In this document: positions 24,262 to 32,740 of the stretch, piece after piece
Position numbering within the stretch: the first letter of the stretch is position 1
How the letters are laid out: each line of letters begins with the position of its first letter
Virus record (IMG/VR): IMGVR_UViG_3300032342_000033
Coordinates: 1 to 33,032 of that record
From: a virus
DNA: 33,032 bases
Direction: 5' to 3' (one strand)
The notes under the pieces: model-generated
Database searches by the model: none
Told to the model about the DNA's origin: nothing
The model's input: only the letters and a program-made list of their open reading frames with translations
Translations under genes and position numbers: made by a program

Positions 24262-25164
24262 TTAACTAATCTGAGTCACGATTCCATTTTGAGATGTAAT
24301 CACTGGATTCCCCGAATGAAAATGTTGACCTGTAACGCCTACTATACTGTTTATCTTTACTATCGGTGTGATAAAATCAATTTCTGGAGCATTAATAACT
24401 GCCTTGCCTGTAGCATTAACATTAACGTCGCCTGTAGCAGTAAGATTAATATCTGTTTCTGACACAATCTGCACTTGCTTCTTAGTATTTATGCCCACAA
24501 TACCATCCTTAGTTATAGTAATAAGTGCATTATCTTGATCAGTCCCTATTAAGACATTACCATCGTTACTGAGAATGATACTCTGTCCCGCGTGCCATTT
24601 AATAAATAAATTAGTCTCTTTTCGATCATTATAGTCGGCAGTATCTCTAACATTAAAACTATCTGCCTTTGTTGGAATCATTAAAGATTCAGACATCTCA
24701 TTACTATCATTTGATCCGATTTTTATAATGCTTCCGCTAGGATGATACATTTGAGCCGTGCCATCGGCTCTAATCATCCACATAACATCTGATTCATGTC
24801 TAAAAAGATAAAGACCATAATCTGGTATTGACAACATTGTTTCTTTAGGAAATAAAAATCCTAATATTACTGCATTATTATAGTCTTCACCAATAAATGC
24901 AGCGATACAATAAATATCACCCGGCGAATGTATGTATCCCGTTTCTAGATTAGAATCATTATGAGATGGGACATACTTTGCACCAAAAGCAAATCCAGCT
25001 GGCATCGAACATACAATCTGACAGTTAAGAAGAGAAATATCATCATCAATTGATACAACATCTGCTGTATTGCTACCTATATTGAATCGTGTAACTTTTG
25101 CAAAATAAATCTCGGTTGGGGCAGTAACACTTCCGTCTTCGTTATTTAAAAGTAGGTTATCCAT
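24262..25164 (-). CDS. Baseplate spike protein (gp5/gpV-like), 300 aa
   Basis: ATG 25164 overlaps the previous TAA as TAATG. Residues 15-110 fit an OB-fold (KVTRFNIGSNTADVVSIDDD, with SPGDIYCIAAFIGED). Residues 120-215 repeat short beta strands ending in DG turns (MIRADGTAQMY, ILSNDGNVLIGTD, ITKDGIVGIN). Residues 225-280 look like a triple-stranded beta-helix (QVQIVSETDINLTATGDVNV). The tip carries HFH at 281-283, the HxH motif that coordinates iron at the apex of P2 gpV-type spikes. There is no lysozyme domain, unlike T4 gp5. As a trimer it would sit under the hub and pierce the outer membrane. The family assignment is strong; the metal is inferred from the motif. Confidence 0.85.
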   Translation of the reverse strand: MDNLLLNNEDGSVTAPTEIYFAKVTRFNIGSNTADVVSIDDDISLLNCQIVCSMPAGFAFGAKYVPSHNDSNLETGYIHSPGDIYCIAAFIGEDYNNAVILGFLFPKETMLSIPDYGLYLFRHESDVMWMIRADGTAQMYHPSGSIIKIGSNDSNEMSESLMIPTKADSFNVRDTADYNDRKETNLFIKWHAGQSIILSNDGNVLIGTDQDNALITITKDGIVGINTKKQVQIVSETDINLTATGDVNVNATGKAVINAPEIDFITPIVKINSIVGVTGQHFHSGNPVITSQNGIVTQIS

Positions 25165-27284
25165 TACAATGCTTTAACAATCAGTACTGAATCATCTGAT
25201 GCGGTTCTAGTCATATTAAAGTTCGATTTCATAGTCGAAGCATTAAAATCTATAGTATGCGAAATAGCAGTAACATACCCACGAAATCTTGGTTTATTGA
25301 ATTCAGGATTTCCAGGAAAAACAGAATTAACTATCATTCCCGGGAGAATTGACAGGTCAATCGGTTTTAATATTTGACAATCATATAGGTGTTCATTTTC
25401 ACGATAAGCCTGAGCAACGATTCCATTAAGTTCAGCCACAAAGGTACCTAATGATGCACTACCGGCATTTTTTAATTTTAATAAAAAAGTAGAAACATCT
25501 GAAGCCTTAAACTCTTTAGGATCAAATTTAAATTGATCACATGCAGCTAAAAATCCTGCATCTTTAAAAGCTGCTTCATAAAAAACACCAATCTTTTTGG
25601 GCGGTGAAATATTTTTAACACTCTTTTTAGGATTCTTCTTCGTATTACTATCGGTTTTTTGAGAATTATTTTCTAGAATAGAATTTAATTTCTTCATCTC
25701 TTTTAAGTCGGTACTTTCTTCTATCATTTTTTCAATAAGTTCTTTATCTATATAATTAAGAATATAATAGGCTGTAGAGTCATAGAATGTTAAGCAATTC
25801 CACTTTATTTCAAACTCTCTAAATCCAAAATAATTCAAATCTCCAGAAACATATTTATCAGGAAACATATTCTTATAATTCATTAAAAATACAGGATTAG
25901 GATTTACATTTTTTACAAATTGATCTGCAACATATTTCTTAAAAGCTTCTTCACCGAGACCATATGAACTTAATTTGTCATATAAGAGACCGTAAACAAG
26001 AGAACGTCCAGAAGTCTTTAAAACAGCAGTATCTGTAGCTGGAGTTGTCCAAATAACATTGACGACAGATTGAGCCGTTCTCGTCATATTAATAGATTCT
26101 AAAAATCTTATATCAAAATCGATAACATTAAAAAAATTCTTTACAAGAAGACTACATTCGTAATTGGTCGGAATAAGAGAATCAACATCTAATTTTTTAG
26201 ACTCTTTAATCGTATCATTCATCGTTTTCATTATCGGATTCAAATGATCTCGTATAAATTTAACAGGCTGAAAACCCGTTTCAAATTCAATCGACTTAAT
26301 TCTATCGAAGCCAAAATCTCCTCTATTTATAACATTAAATGAATCAACACTTTCAACGCCACCCTGGAGATTTAACGTTTCTGTCTGCGTCAAGCTAGAA
26401 GGATCAGCCTCCTGATATTCGATCGTTGTCTTATCCTTCAACACTCGATCAAATGACATAAGCGGAGTTGTTCTAATTTGTAATATTACAGAGTCGACTG
26501 TTTCATATGTTGAGAATTCAAATAGCGGTTCTGGATAAAGATACTTGTATAAGTCTAGGGCAACACCTTGAAGTTGTTTATAAATTATTAATGAAGAGAC
26601 TTGACTCTTAAACATCGACTGCCATTCTTTTTCTTTGCCAACATCAAAACCAAAAGGCATAAAAAGCTTAAATTGCTTGAATATGCTCTCTTTACCAACC
26701 ATTTTTGATTCACCTGGTTTATCATAAACGATATTATATAAAAACTTAAAGAAAAAGAAGCTAAAAAATATAAAACCAATTTGATTTACTGAATAAAAAT
26801 CATTAAGCAGTTTATTTTTAGGATCATTAAATATTTCGGAAAAATTAAGAAGTCTAAACTCTGGAACAGCTTGATTTAAAATATCTAAAAAGGTGAGGTT
26901 TTTCGTATAGAACGTCGTCTTAAATAGATTAGCAAAGTCAACAATTACAATGGTAGTCGCCGATGAAGGACTCTGACCATACAGTGTCTGCTTGCTCATA
27001 TTTTGTATAAATCCTGAAAAATAAAATGTTTGATAATCCGAACCTTGATCATAGTTTTTAAGAAGCAACTCTATTTTAACATAGTTATATAGTTTCATCG
27101 ACTCTTCTAATTTTAGAAGAGTATATGATCTAGATTTAGCAAATGTAATTATAGCTTGATTATTTAATTGCAAGTCTTTTGTTATTTGAATATTTCGTAC
27201 GAGTTCAGCATCATCTCTTATTTTTATAGATGACTTTGTACGAACATCAAAAATCTCGATATTGAATTTCAGTACTTGTTGCAT
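25164..27284 (-). CDS. Large baseplate hub-like protein (gp27/gpD type), 706 aa
   Basis: ATG 27284 overlaps the tape-measure stop as TAATG. The N-terminus (MQQVLKFNIEIFDVRTKSSI, then VKIELLLKNYDQGSDYQTFY) and C-terminus (LSILPGMIVNSVFPGNPEFN, GYVTAISHTIDFNASTMKS) show the paired barrel texture of hub proteins that cap the tube and hold the spike. The order tape measure, hub, spike supports this. At 706 residues it is well above T4 gp27 (about 390) and Mu gp44 (about 380). Much of the excess lies between about residues 150 and 300, which includes a phenylalanine-rich stretch at 171-186 (FIFFSFFFFKFLYNIV), and in the Lys/Ser-rich segment ENNSQKTDSNTKKNPKKSVK. The domain call is partly positional. 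Confidence 0.75.
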   Translation of the reverse strand: MQQVLKFNIEIFDVRTKSSIKIRDDAELVRNIQITKDLQLNNQAIITFAKSRSYTLLKLEESMKLYNYVKIELLLKNYDQGSDYQTFYFSGFIQNMSKQTLYGQSPSSATTIVIVDFANLFKTTFYTKNLTFLDILNQAVPEFRLLNFSEIFNDPKNKLLNDFYSVNQIGFIFFSFFFFKFLYNIVYDKPGESKMVGKESIFKQFKLFMPFGFDVGKEKEWQSMFKSQVSSLIIYKQLQGVALDLYKYLYPEPLFEFSTYETVDSVILQIRTTPLMSFDRVLKDKTTIEYQEADPSSLTQTETLNLQGGVESVDSFNVINRGDFGFDRIKSIEFETGFQPVKFIRDHLNPIMKTMNDTIKESKKLDVDSLIPTNYECSLLVKNFFNVIDFDIRFLESINMTRTAQSVVNVIWTTPATDTAVLKTSGRSLVYGLLYDKLSSYGLGEEAFKKYVADQFVKNVNPNPVFLMNYKNMFPDKYVSGDLNYFGFREFEIKWNCLTFYDSTAYYILNYIDKELIEKMIEESTDLKEMKKLNSILENNSQKTDSNTKKNPKKSVKNISPPKKIGVFYEAAFKDAGFLAACDQFKFDPKEFKASDVSTFLLKLKNAGSASLGTFVAELNGIVAQAYRENEHLYDCQILKPIDLSILPGMIVNSVFPGNPEFNKPRFRGYVTAISHTIDFNASTMKSNFNMTRTASDDSVLIVKAL

Positions 27285-28987
27285 TAGGGTTTAGGTCGTC
27301 TGCGTCGAGCGCGGAGTCCCCCGTCGCCACCCAAATATTTCGTAATCCATTTTGCAATACTTTCATCAAGAACGTCCATGCTATTAACAACCGATATTTC
27401 CATAAGATTAGCAGCTCTCGTTGTCGCTTCTGATATAGTTTTTGATGTTGCTGCGATTGAATTAAGGCCCGTCGTAACTCTATCTATAGTCTTTCCAAAC
27501 TCAGCCTCCATTAAAGGACCCTGTGCTTTATCTAGAGCTAAGCCTGTTCTACCAAGTTTTTTCATTGCTTCAGACGGTTCAGCAGAGCCAGCAGCACCCA
27601 TCATCCTTCCAGCATCAAGTTCTCCTGTAGCTTCGCCATATAACTTTATCGCCTCATCTCGTGCCTCTTTACCGGCGCCTTTAAATATTCCTGTACCGAC
27701 ACCAAGAAGACCTCCCTGTTGTCCCATAACTCCAAATGTTTTAGCTGCACCTGACATCATTTTCATCCATGCTGGAGATGCTGTGCCCATGCTTTTTGCT
27801 TCAAGAAAATCCATATAAGAACTACCCGGATTAGCTTGTTGAAACTGCTGGAACAAAATCATTTCAGAAGCTTCATTCCCACCTGCAGCACCTGCAGCAC
27901 CTGCAGAGCCCTGAGTAAGTGCAGCCATAGCAATTGCAGGAGAATTTAATTGCTGTGCCATCGTTGTACTGGTAGCCATATTAAAAAGACGATTTCCAGC
28001 ACTTGGACCAAACATAAAAGATTGTCCCCTAGCTATTTCCATTGCTTGCGCAATCTGTGGAATCTGAAATCCTGTTCTTTCTGAAGCTCTTAAAAGCTCA
28101 TTCTCACTAAATCCTGTTCTATTACTGATCTGCATAGCAACTGCATTAGCACCAATATCTTGACCATAAATACTCATGTTTGTAATCTGTCTAGCTCTAT
28201 CCATACTAAACTTACTGTAACCTCTAGCTCCTTGTGCCTGGACATTGGCTATAATACCCGCCGACTCCATACCGCTAATTCCCAACTCAGAAAGAACAAA
28301 AGCAGCTTCTGAACCACCCTGACCGCGCATTCCCTTTCCAGCAACATCGCCTCTCTGAAGACGATAATTCAACATCATGCTGTCTCTAGCACCAATAACT
28401 CTTTCAGTTGCCATTCTTGCAGCTTGTTCTTCACCCGCTGCTTTAATAGATGCCTCTTGAAAAAATCCTCGACCTATTGCTGCATTTCCTCCTGCAGCAC
28501 CCAAGCCAACAATGGCGCCAGAAACATAAAGGCCTATTCCTGGAATCATAGCGGCAAGACCAGCCATGACTGTAGTAACTATTTGACCCGTATCTCGTTC
28601 TCTTTCCATCATGCGGCCGCCCACTTGACCCATCGTACCACCAAGCATTTCATACGGTCTAGCAATAGAGTATTTAGAATATTGTGAAACCATTGGACCA
28701 GCTAATGCCAGTGCAGTACCAAGAATCTCAAGTCCCTTTAAGTGCTGAGTTAAAGTGTCTTTGCTATCAGCCTGTGCTCTTACTGATTTTCCTGTTACTT
28801 CAGTAAGTTTTTCAATACTATCTTTAAGACCCGAAAGTATATCATTAACATTCTTACCGCCCACAGCTACTCCCGTATTAGGGTCGATAATATGACTACT
28901 ACCTCCCACAACAGGTCCTCCCGCCATCTTATTAACAGCGGCTGTCAGTTCTCTAATAGCATTATTTAAGCCCACATCAGGAGGCAT
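27284..28987 (-). CDS. Tail tape measure protein, 567 aa
   Basis: ATG 28987 overlaps the end of the chaperone frame by 11 bases. The protein is rich in Ala, Gly and Met, with helical segments (LNNAIRELTAAVNKMAG, ILSGLKDSIEKLTEVTGK) and a hydrophobic region at about residues 136-172 (MAGLAAMIPGIGLYVSGAIV), followed by Ala/Gly-rich helices (GSAGAAGAAGGNEASEMILF). It ends in a basic tail (RARRRRPKP). Position directly after the tube and frameshifted chaperones and before the hub is diagnostic. The length is short for a myovirus; at roughly 1.5 Å per residue it would set a tail of about 85 nm. No lytic transglycosylase or peptidase motif is seen. Confidence 0.85.
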   Translation of the reverse strand: MPPDVGLNNAIRELTAAVNKMAGGPVVGGSSHIIDPNTGVAVGGKNVNDILSGLKDSIEKLTEVTGKSVRAQADSKDTLTQHLKGLEILGTALALAGPMVSQYSKYSIARPYEMLGGTMGQVGGRMMERERDTGQIVTTVMAGLAAMIPGIGLYVSGAIVGLGAAGGNAAIGRGFFQEASIKAAGEEQAARMATERVIGARDSMMLNYRLQRGDVAGKGMRGQGGSEAAFVLSELGISGMESAGIIANVQAQGARGYSKFSMDRARQITNMSIYGQDIGANAVAMQISNRTGFSENELLRASERTGFQIPQIAQAMEIARGQSFMFGPSAGNRLFNMATSTTMAQQLNSPAIAMAALTQGSAGAAGAAGGNEASEMILFQQFQQANPGSSYMDFLEAKSMGTASPAWMKMMSGAAKTFGVMGQQGGLLGVGTGIFKGAGKEARDEAIKLYGEATGELDAGRMMGAAGSAEPSEAMKKLGRTGLALDKAQGPLMEAEFGKTIDRVTTGLNSIAATSKTISEATTRAANLMEISVVNSMDVLDESIAKWITKYLGGDGGLRARRRRPKP

Positions 28988-29447
28988 CTACTTTTTCCCA
29001 ATCTTCATCTGGAGTCATGAGCGATTCTAAATCGACATCTTCGCCCTTTTCTAGTCGCTTAGCTATACTATCATATTCATCTGTATTTCTATAAATAATT
29101 TTATTGTCGTCTCCCTCTTCTTCTTCAAATCGATGTTCAATCCATTTACTGTATTCAGATTGAAGAACGAGTTCATACACGATTTCTTCGTCTGTAAGAT
29201 CTAAAAACTGAGGGTTATTGGGGGGGAGATTGTATTTAGACCGATAGATTAATCGAGCCAAATTGTTTTTCAATTCATCATTGGCTTGCTTTTTGAGTTT
29301 CTGAAATGCAAAATCTTCTATATCGTCATCGACATCAGGATCTTTTCTAGAAGCTGCCGTCAGCTCACGACGGAGAAGGTTCTGCTGGAGCTTGGATACG
29401 AAAAAAGGCGAAGTTTTGATAATCGGTAAGCATCTGGCGGAGAACAT
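28977..29447 (-). CDS. Tail assembly chaperone, downstream frame (gpT-like; made by frameshift)
   Basis: This frame is open from about 29450 to the TGA at 28977 and encodes a charged, mostly helical domain (DPDVDDDIEDFAFQKLKKQA, EIVYELVLQSEYSKWIEHRF) ending DEDWEKVDAS. The first in-frame ATG (29447) has no Shine-Dalgarno sequence and lies inside the previous gene. It is better read as the C-terminal part of a fusion made when ribosomes shift from the upstream frame at the T6 run (29406-29401), giving about 238 residues. In tailed phages the short protein and the longer frameshift product coat the tape measure during tail assembly in a set ratio. Its end overlaps the tape-measure start by 11 bases. 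Confidence 0.85.
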   Translation of the reverse strand: MFSARCLPIIKTSPFFVSKLQQNLLRRELTAASRKDPDVDDDIEDFAFQKLKKQANDELKNNLARLIYRSKYNLPPNNPQFLDLTDEEIVYELVLQSEYSKWIEHRFEEEEGDDNKIIYRNTDEYDSIAKRLEKGEDVDLESLMTPDEDWEKVDAS

Positions 29448-29694
29448 GCCAATCAGACGTATCTATTTCTTCAAATTTTAGATCAACTGGTTTATCTACT
29501 ATAACTGTCTCCAATGTTGCTGTAGCATAAGCCAACAGCTCAGAAGTTTCATCAAGAGAAGGAAAACCAGCTTTATAAACGGCAAAACGCTGACCTATTG
29601 CTATCTGCTCTCCAACTTTTGGAGTTTTATATCTAATCTTGTATTCTTTTCCATCAAAATTGTACGTAAAGTATTGCGAGATTTTTTGAGACAT
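29365..29694 (-). CDS. Tail assembly chaperone, upstream frame (gpG-like), 109 aa
   Basis: ATG 29694 with AGAGGTG 5 bases upstream. The chain (MSQKISQYFTYNFDGKEYKI, then KVGEQIAIGQRFAVYKAGFP, KFEEIDTSDWHVLRQMLTDY) is a small alpha/beta protein ending AEPSPS. Length, position between tube and tape measure, and an overlapping downstream frame fit the gpG/T4-gp24-type chaperones of tail assembly. The last codons before the overlap contain GCC TTT TTT CGT, a likely frameshift site. Without frameshifting, translation ends at the TGA at 29365 and yields the short product. Confidence 0.85.
   Translation of the reverse strand: MSQKISQYFTYNFDGKEYKIRYKTPKVGEQIAIGQRFAVYKAGFPSLDETSELLAYATATLETVIVDKPVDLKFEEIDTSDWHVLRQMLTDYQNFAFFRIQAPAEPSPS
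29398..29409 (-). promoter_or_regulatory. Probable programmed +1 (or -2) frameshift site
   Basis: On the minus strand the upstream frame reads GCC TTT TTT CGT across 29409-29398; the downstream frame reads CCT TTT TTC GTA. Joining the frames needs +1 or -2. A +1 move lets tRNA-Phe slip from UUU to UUC, a perfect match for its GAA anticodon. A -2 move also re-pairs on U-rich codons. Mu uses -2 and Listeria PSA uses +1 at tail chaperone genes. The direction cannot be settled from sequence alone. Confidence 0.7.
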
Positions 29695-29713
29695 TTTTAC
29701 ACCTCTTTATTTA

Positions 29714-30151
29714 TTAGGCTGTAGTTTCAATAAACCCTGCTGCATCTCCAGCTAAAGCCTCAGTCGAAAGTAAAGTGCAATTGTGGCTTACGATAGTGTG
29801 CTTTCTAATAGAAAGAGTCCCTCTGGCAAAAATACAGTTATTATATTGACGAATTGTCTTTTGAGAAACTTTGTCAATGACAACTACTGTAAAGGGCTCA
29901 GTTGCGAGATACTTGTCAATACCTTCCGGGAAGACGCCGACAGAGAAGAGGGAGTCTTTCTTGAGTGACATTGAAGAAACGGCCAAAGAGATCCTGTACA
30001 TCGTTGGGACATATTCTACAACTCTTGGATCACCAATTCCCGACGCTGGATCTGGAGCAAAATCTTCATCGGCTGTACAGTCTTGGAGCAAGCCCACAGG
30101 TTTGTTTTTGATGACTACGAGGATCGTATTTCCTGAATAAACTTTAGCCAT
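29714..30151 (-). CDS. Tail tube protein, 145 aa
   Basis: ATG 30151 with a strong AAGGAG 8 bases upstream. The sequence (MAKVYSGNTILVVIKNKPVG, then VVEYVPTMYRISLAVSSMSL, FTVVVIDKVSQKTIRQYNNC, HTIVSHNCTLLSTEALAGD) shows alternating strands typical of the gp19-type tube fold, and 145 residues is within the usual 140-170. It follows the sheath and precedes the chaperone pair, the normal myophage order. It would polymerise as hexameric rings forming the inner tube through which DNA passes. Confidence 0.9.
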   Translation of the reverse strand: MAKVYSGNTILVVIKNKPVGLLQDCTADEDFAPDPASGIGDPRVVEYVPTMYRISLAVSSMSLKKDSLFSVGVFPEGIDKYLATEPFTVVVIDKVSQKTIRQYNNCIFARGTLSIRKHTIVSHNCTLLSTEALAGDAAGFIETTA

Positions 30152-30168
30152 TATAATAGCTCCTTAGA

Positions 30169-32031
30169 TTAGATCGTTGCTTTGAAAACAGTAGCGTGGA
30201 TATTGATAAGAATATAATTGATTGGGAGAACTGGTGAACATTCAAAAGATACACGAACAACATCTCCATCAGCAGTAAGAACCAAATTACGATATGCAGG
30301 ATAAGCCAAAGTCCCTACAATGATTTCATTATTCTCAAGTTCGCGGAGGATCTGTACCAAAGAGCCTTTGATAATCTGAAGAATTTGCGGAGAATTCTTT
30401 CTACCGATAAAAGTCTTCAAATTATCTCTGCAATTCTTAGCAACAAAGTTCGTTGCTAATCTGACAGAGATTTCTTTCTTGTTGAAGTTGTCGTCTGAAA
30501 TCCATGAAGTCACGCCCTGGACTACCTTGAGAGCTGATCCAACTCTTTCAACGGTGCAGACACCATTGTCGATAAGCTGAAGGATCTGGCGGTTCTTGAA
30601 GTATGTAGAAAGTGCCTGTATTCCAGAGATGTCTTTGTTTGTGATGGGTTCGCCCACCGGGAATGAAGCAATCAAACCAGCAATATAAGCAGCTGTGTAA
30701 GTACCATTGAAGAATTTTAGATCGCCCTTAATATTGAAGGTCTTGAATCTTGGAGCGCAGACAACCATATATGGTGAATTGAGTACGGCCGCTCTATTGA
30801 TTAATAGTTGAGTAAGCGTATCGGCATCTCCATCTGACGTTAAAGTTATATTTCCAACACCATCGAATTGATATCCCACTAATCCAATTCTTTCTTCTGA
30901 TTTTATCGTGCTCATCGCTTTGCAATGAGATAAGACCGAATTAAAGATCGAATCAGCACTTAAAACTATCGTATTTCCGAGATAATCATCTACAATCGGA
31001 ACGACAAGATCTAGATCCAAATCTTCATAAATTTCAGCCAGAACACCCTCGTACGATGTATTGTCAATATATCCCATATCGCCCGTCAGATTAGCGAGAG
31101 CCATATTGAACGTAAAAACTGCAAGTGGATTGCCCTGAATAGCAAAGAGTGTCGAGTCCTTTGTTATATAAGACGTAAAGATTCCCCTTGAATCTTCAGC
31201 ATAGACATAGGGCTGAAAACCCGAATTAAACCAATCAAATACAGCTCTGACGTTAGCTTTTAAAGTTCCCGATGATTGAACAGTTGTCGTGCCTGCGTCT
31301 AATTGCACACCTGGAATTTCTTTCAAAACCGTAAACGTAAACGATGTATCATCAATGGGCGACGGAATAGCAGTCGCCATTACCTCCTTAATTCTTTCAA
31401 CTAAATCAGTAGTTGACGATACGCCAACTAAATCTAACATACCGCTATTCGAACCCTGCGTTATCGTTAATTGATATTCCGTAGCATTAGTAACAATAAC
31501 AAAAGTTGTTTCTGCAGAAGTATTATCAATTCGGAGAACATTATAATAAATTCCAGTACCAGTAATCACATTACCTTGAGCAGAAACCGTTACATCAATG
31601 CCCTTCGTCGCATCAGCGTTTCGATGTGTAGAAACTTGAATTCCATTAGCCTGAAATCCATAGGCTTTCGAAAGAAGTCTAAACGGAATATTGGGCGAAT
31701 CATTATATTCGTAGATAGCTTGATTTGGCGGCGAGGTAAATAAATGTGTCGTTGCAGAATATGTTCCGCCAACACGCGTTGCCCAGATGTACTGAGCTCC
31801 TCCATTAAACGCCATCGCAACGCCATCAACAAGAGGACCTTCACCAAAAATGTCGGTGGCGTCCATCAAGGATGTCAAAAGATAAGCCTGATTAGGGATG
31901 CCGTCTTTAGCGGGACCCATCATTCCTATTACATTTGACCCAACAAGTCCAACCGGTGTTAACGCAGTATCGTCTACATAAGTAGCAACCTGTGGCTTAA
32001 TGTAGTAGCGTCCGTTAAAATATACACCCAT
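30169..32031 (-). CDS. Contractile tail sheath protein, 620 aa
   Basis: ATG 32031 with GGAG 7 bases upstream after a 73-base intergenic leader. The N-terminus (YIKPQVATYVDDTALTPVGL, then VGSNVIGMMGPAKDG) is the classic sheath signature. Residues about 150-260 look like a variable beta-rich insertion domain. The C-terminal third (CRDNLKTFIGRKNSPQILQI, LRELENNEIIVGTLAYPAYR, then VRVSFECSPVLPINYILINI) is the conserved domain that meshes with neighbouring subunits and hugs the tube. The length is near T4 gp18 (about 660). It would polymerise around the tube and contract after baseplate triggering. This is the strongest proof of a myovirus-type tail in the window. Confidence 0.95.
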   Translation of the reverse strand: MGVYFNGRYYIKPQVATYVDDTALTPVGLVGSNVIGMMGPAKDGIPNQAYLLTSLMDATDIFGEGPLVDGVAMAFNGGAQYIWATRVGGTYSATTHLFTSPPNQAIYEYNDSPNIPFRLLSKAYGFQANGIQVSTHRNADATKGIDVTVSAQGNVITGTGIYYNVLRIDNTSAETTFVIVTNATEYQLTITQGSNSGMLDLVGVSSTTDLVERIKEVMATAIPSPIDDTSFTFTVLKEIPGVQLDAGTTTVQSSGTLKANVRAVFDWFNSGFQPYVYAEDSRGIFTSYITKDSTLFAIQGNPLAVFTFNMALANLTGDMGYIDNTSYEGVLAEIYEDLDLDLVVPIVDDYLGNTIVLSADSIFNSVLSHCKAMSTIKSEERIGLVGYQFDGVGNITLTSDGDADTLTQLLINRAAVLNSPYMVVCAPRFKTFNIKGDLKFFNGTYTAAYIAGLIASFPVGEPITNKDISGIQALSTYFKNRQILQLIDNGVCTVERVGSALKVVQGVTSWISDDNFNKKEISVRLATNFVAKNCRDNLKTFIGRKNSPQILQIIKGSLVQILRELENNEIIVGTLAYPAYRNLVLTADGDVVRVSFECSPVLPINYILINIHATVFKATI

Positions 32032-32104
32032 TAAATTTCTCCTATCGCATAGAGTGAAGATAAACCTATGTCATGTTTATAAATTAACAAATCTATGGCG
32101 TTTC
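32032..32104 (-). promoter_or_regulatory. AT-rich leader upstream of the sheath gene
   Basis: A 73-base gap, one of the longest in this half. On the minus strand it holds AATTTATAAACATGAC and ends with ATAGGAGAAATTTA before the sheath ATG. The TATAAAC stretch could be part of a late promoter, loosely like T4-type TATAAATA, but the match is imperfect. Only the ribosome-binding site is well supported. Confidence 0.3.
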
Positions 32105-32740
32105 TTATGCAGTGCCCATGATATTTTGCCAGAAATCAGTACCGCATGATTGCATGAAAATCTGGTTGATCGGACCGTACACATCATTCCACGACTCTAC
32201 ATAGCGGAATCTAACAATCAAATGAACATGAAACACATCTTGCGGGAAAAACTCGGCATCTGGTGAAAATCTATCCGTGTTTATGTCCAAGTCCGGCATA
32301 TCATCGTTGACAGCCGAATAACTTTCCAAAATAAATCTAATGAAAGTACCGAGAAGCCTCACTAGCAAGATCTGTTTTGCCAGAATGTTAATAGAATAGA
32401 CGCCCATGTTGATGGTGCCATATTCTTCCGTATCTGTGCCATCGTCCATGATAGCACTACCCAATACATCGCCAATAGGCTTATCTGATTCTATTTGCGT
32501 TTCTTGATCCATAATTACAACGATGTTTGGAACCACTGCTGAAATCGTTGCATATGTTGTATGATACTGAATCTTGTCATTTATAATGATGTCTTTGAAT
32601 GCCGCTCTTTCTTCTTTACTCAAGTCGACGGTATCGAATAAATAAGCAAAAGTTTGATCAAAAGAGCTGCCTGTTTGCTTTAACGCATTAAAGGCCGACT
32701 GTATGATCCTTAGAATCTTGTACTCGTTAAAAGGAAACAT
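32105..32740 (-). CDS. Putative tail terminator/neck protein, 211 aa
   Basis: I place the start at ATG 32740 (MFPFNEYKILRIIQSAFNAL). A TTG at 32797 would lie deep in the upstream endonuclease gene. Even so, it overlaps that gene by 14 bases. The protein has a helical N-terminus (residues 5-70, with DLSKEERAAFKDIIINDKI), then beta segments (TISAVVPNIVVIMDQETQI, INMGVYSINILAKQILLVRL) and a C-terminal FHVHLIVRFRYVESWNDVYG. Position immediately before sheath and tube matches tail terminator, tail completion or neck proteins, which join tail to head. I do not recognise a specific family, so the call is mainly from gene order. Confidence 0.55.
   Translation of the reverse strand: MFPFNEYKILRIIQSAFNALKQTGSSFDQTFAYLFDTVDLSKEERAAFKDIIINDKIQYHTTYATISAVVPNIVVIMDQETQIESDKPIGDVLGSAIMDDGTDTEEYGTINMGVYSINILAKQILLVRLLGTFIRFILESYSAVNDDMPDLDINTDRFSPDAEFFPQDVFHVHLIVRFRYVESWNDVYGPINQIFMQSCGTDFWQNIMGTA

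Noticed and set aside
27378-28687. Plus-strand frames opposite the tape measure gene (27378-27818, 28424-28687)
   Set aside because: They are Ala/Pro- or Ser/His-rich antisense readings of an Ala/Gly-rich gene, with no start signal.
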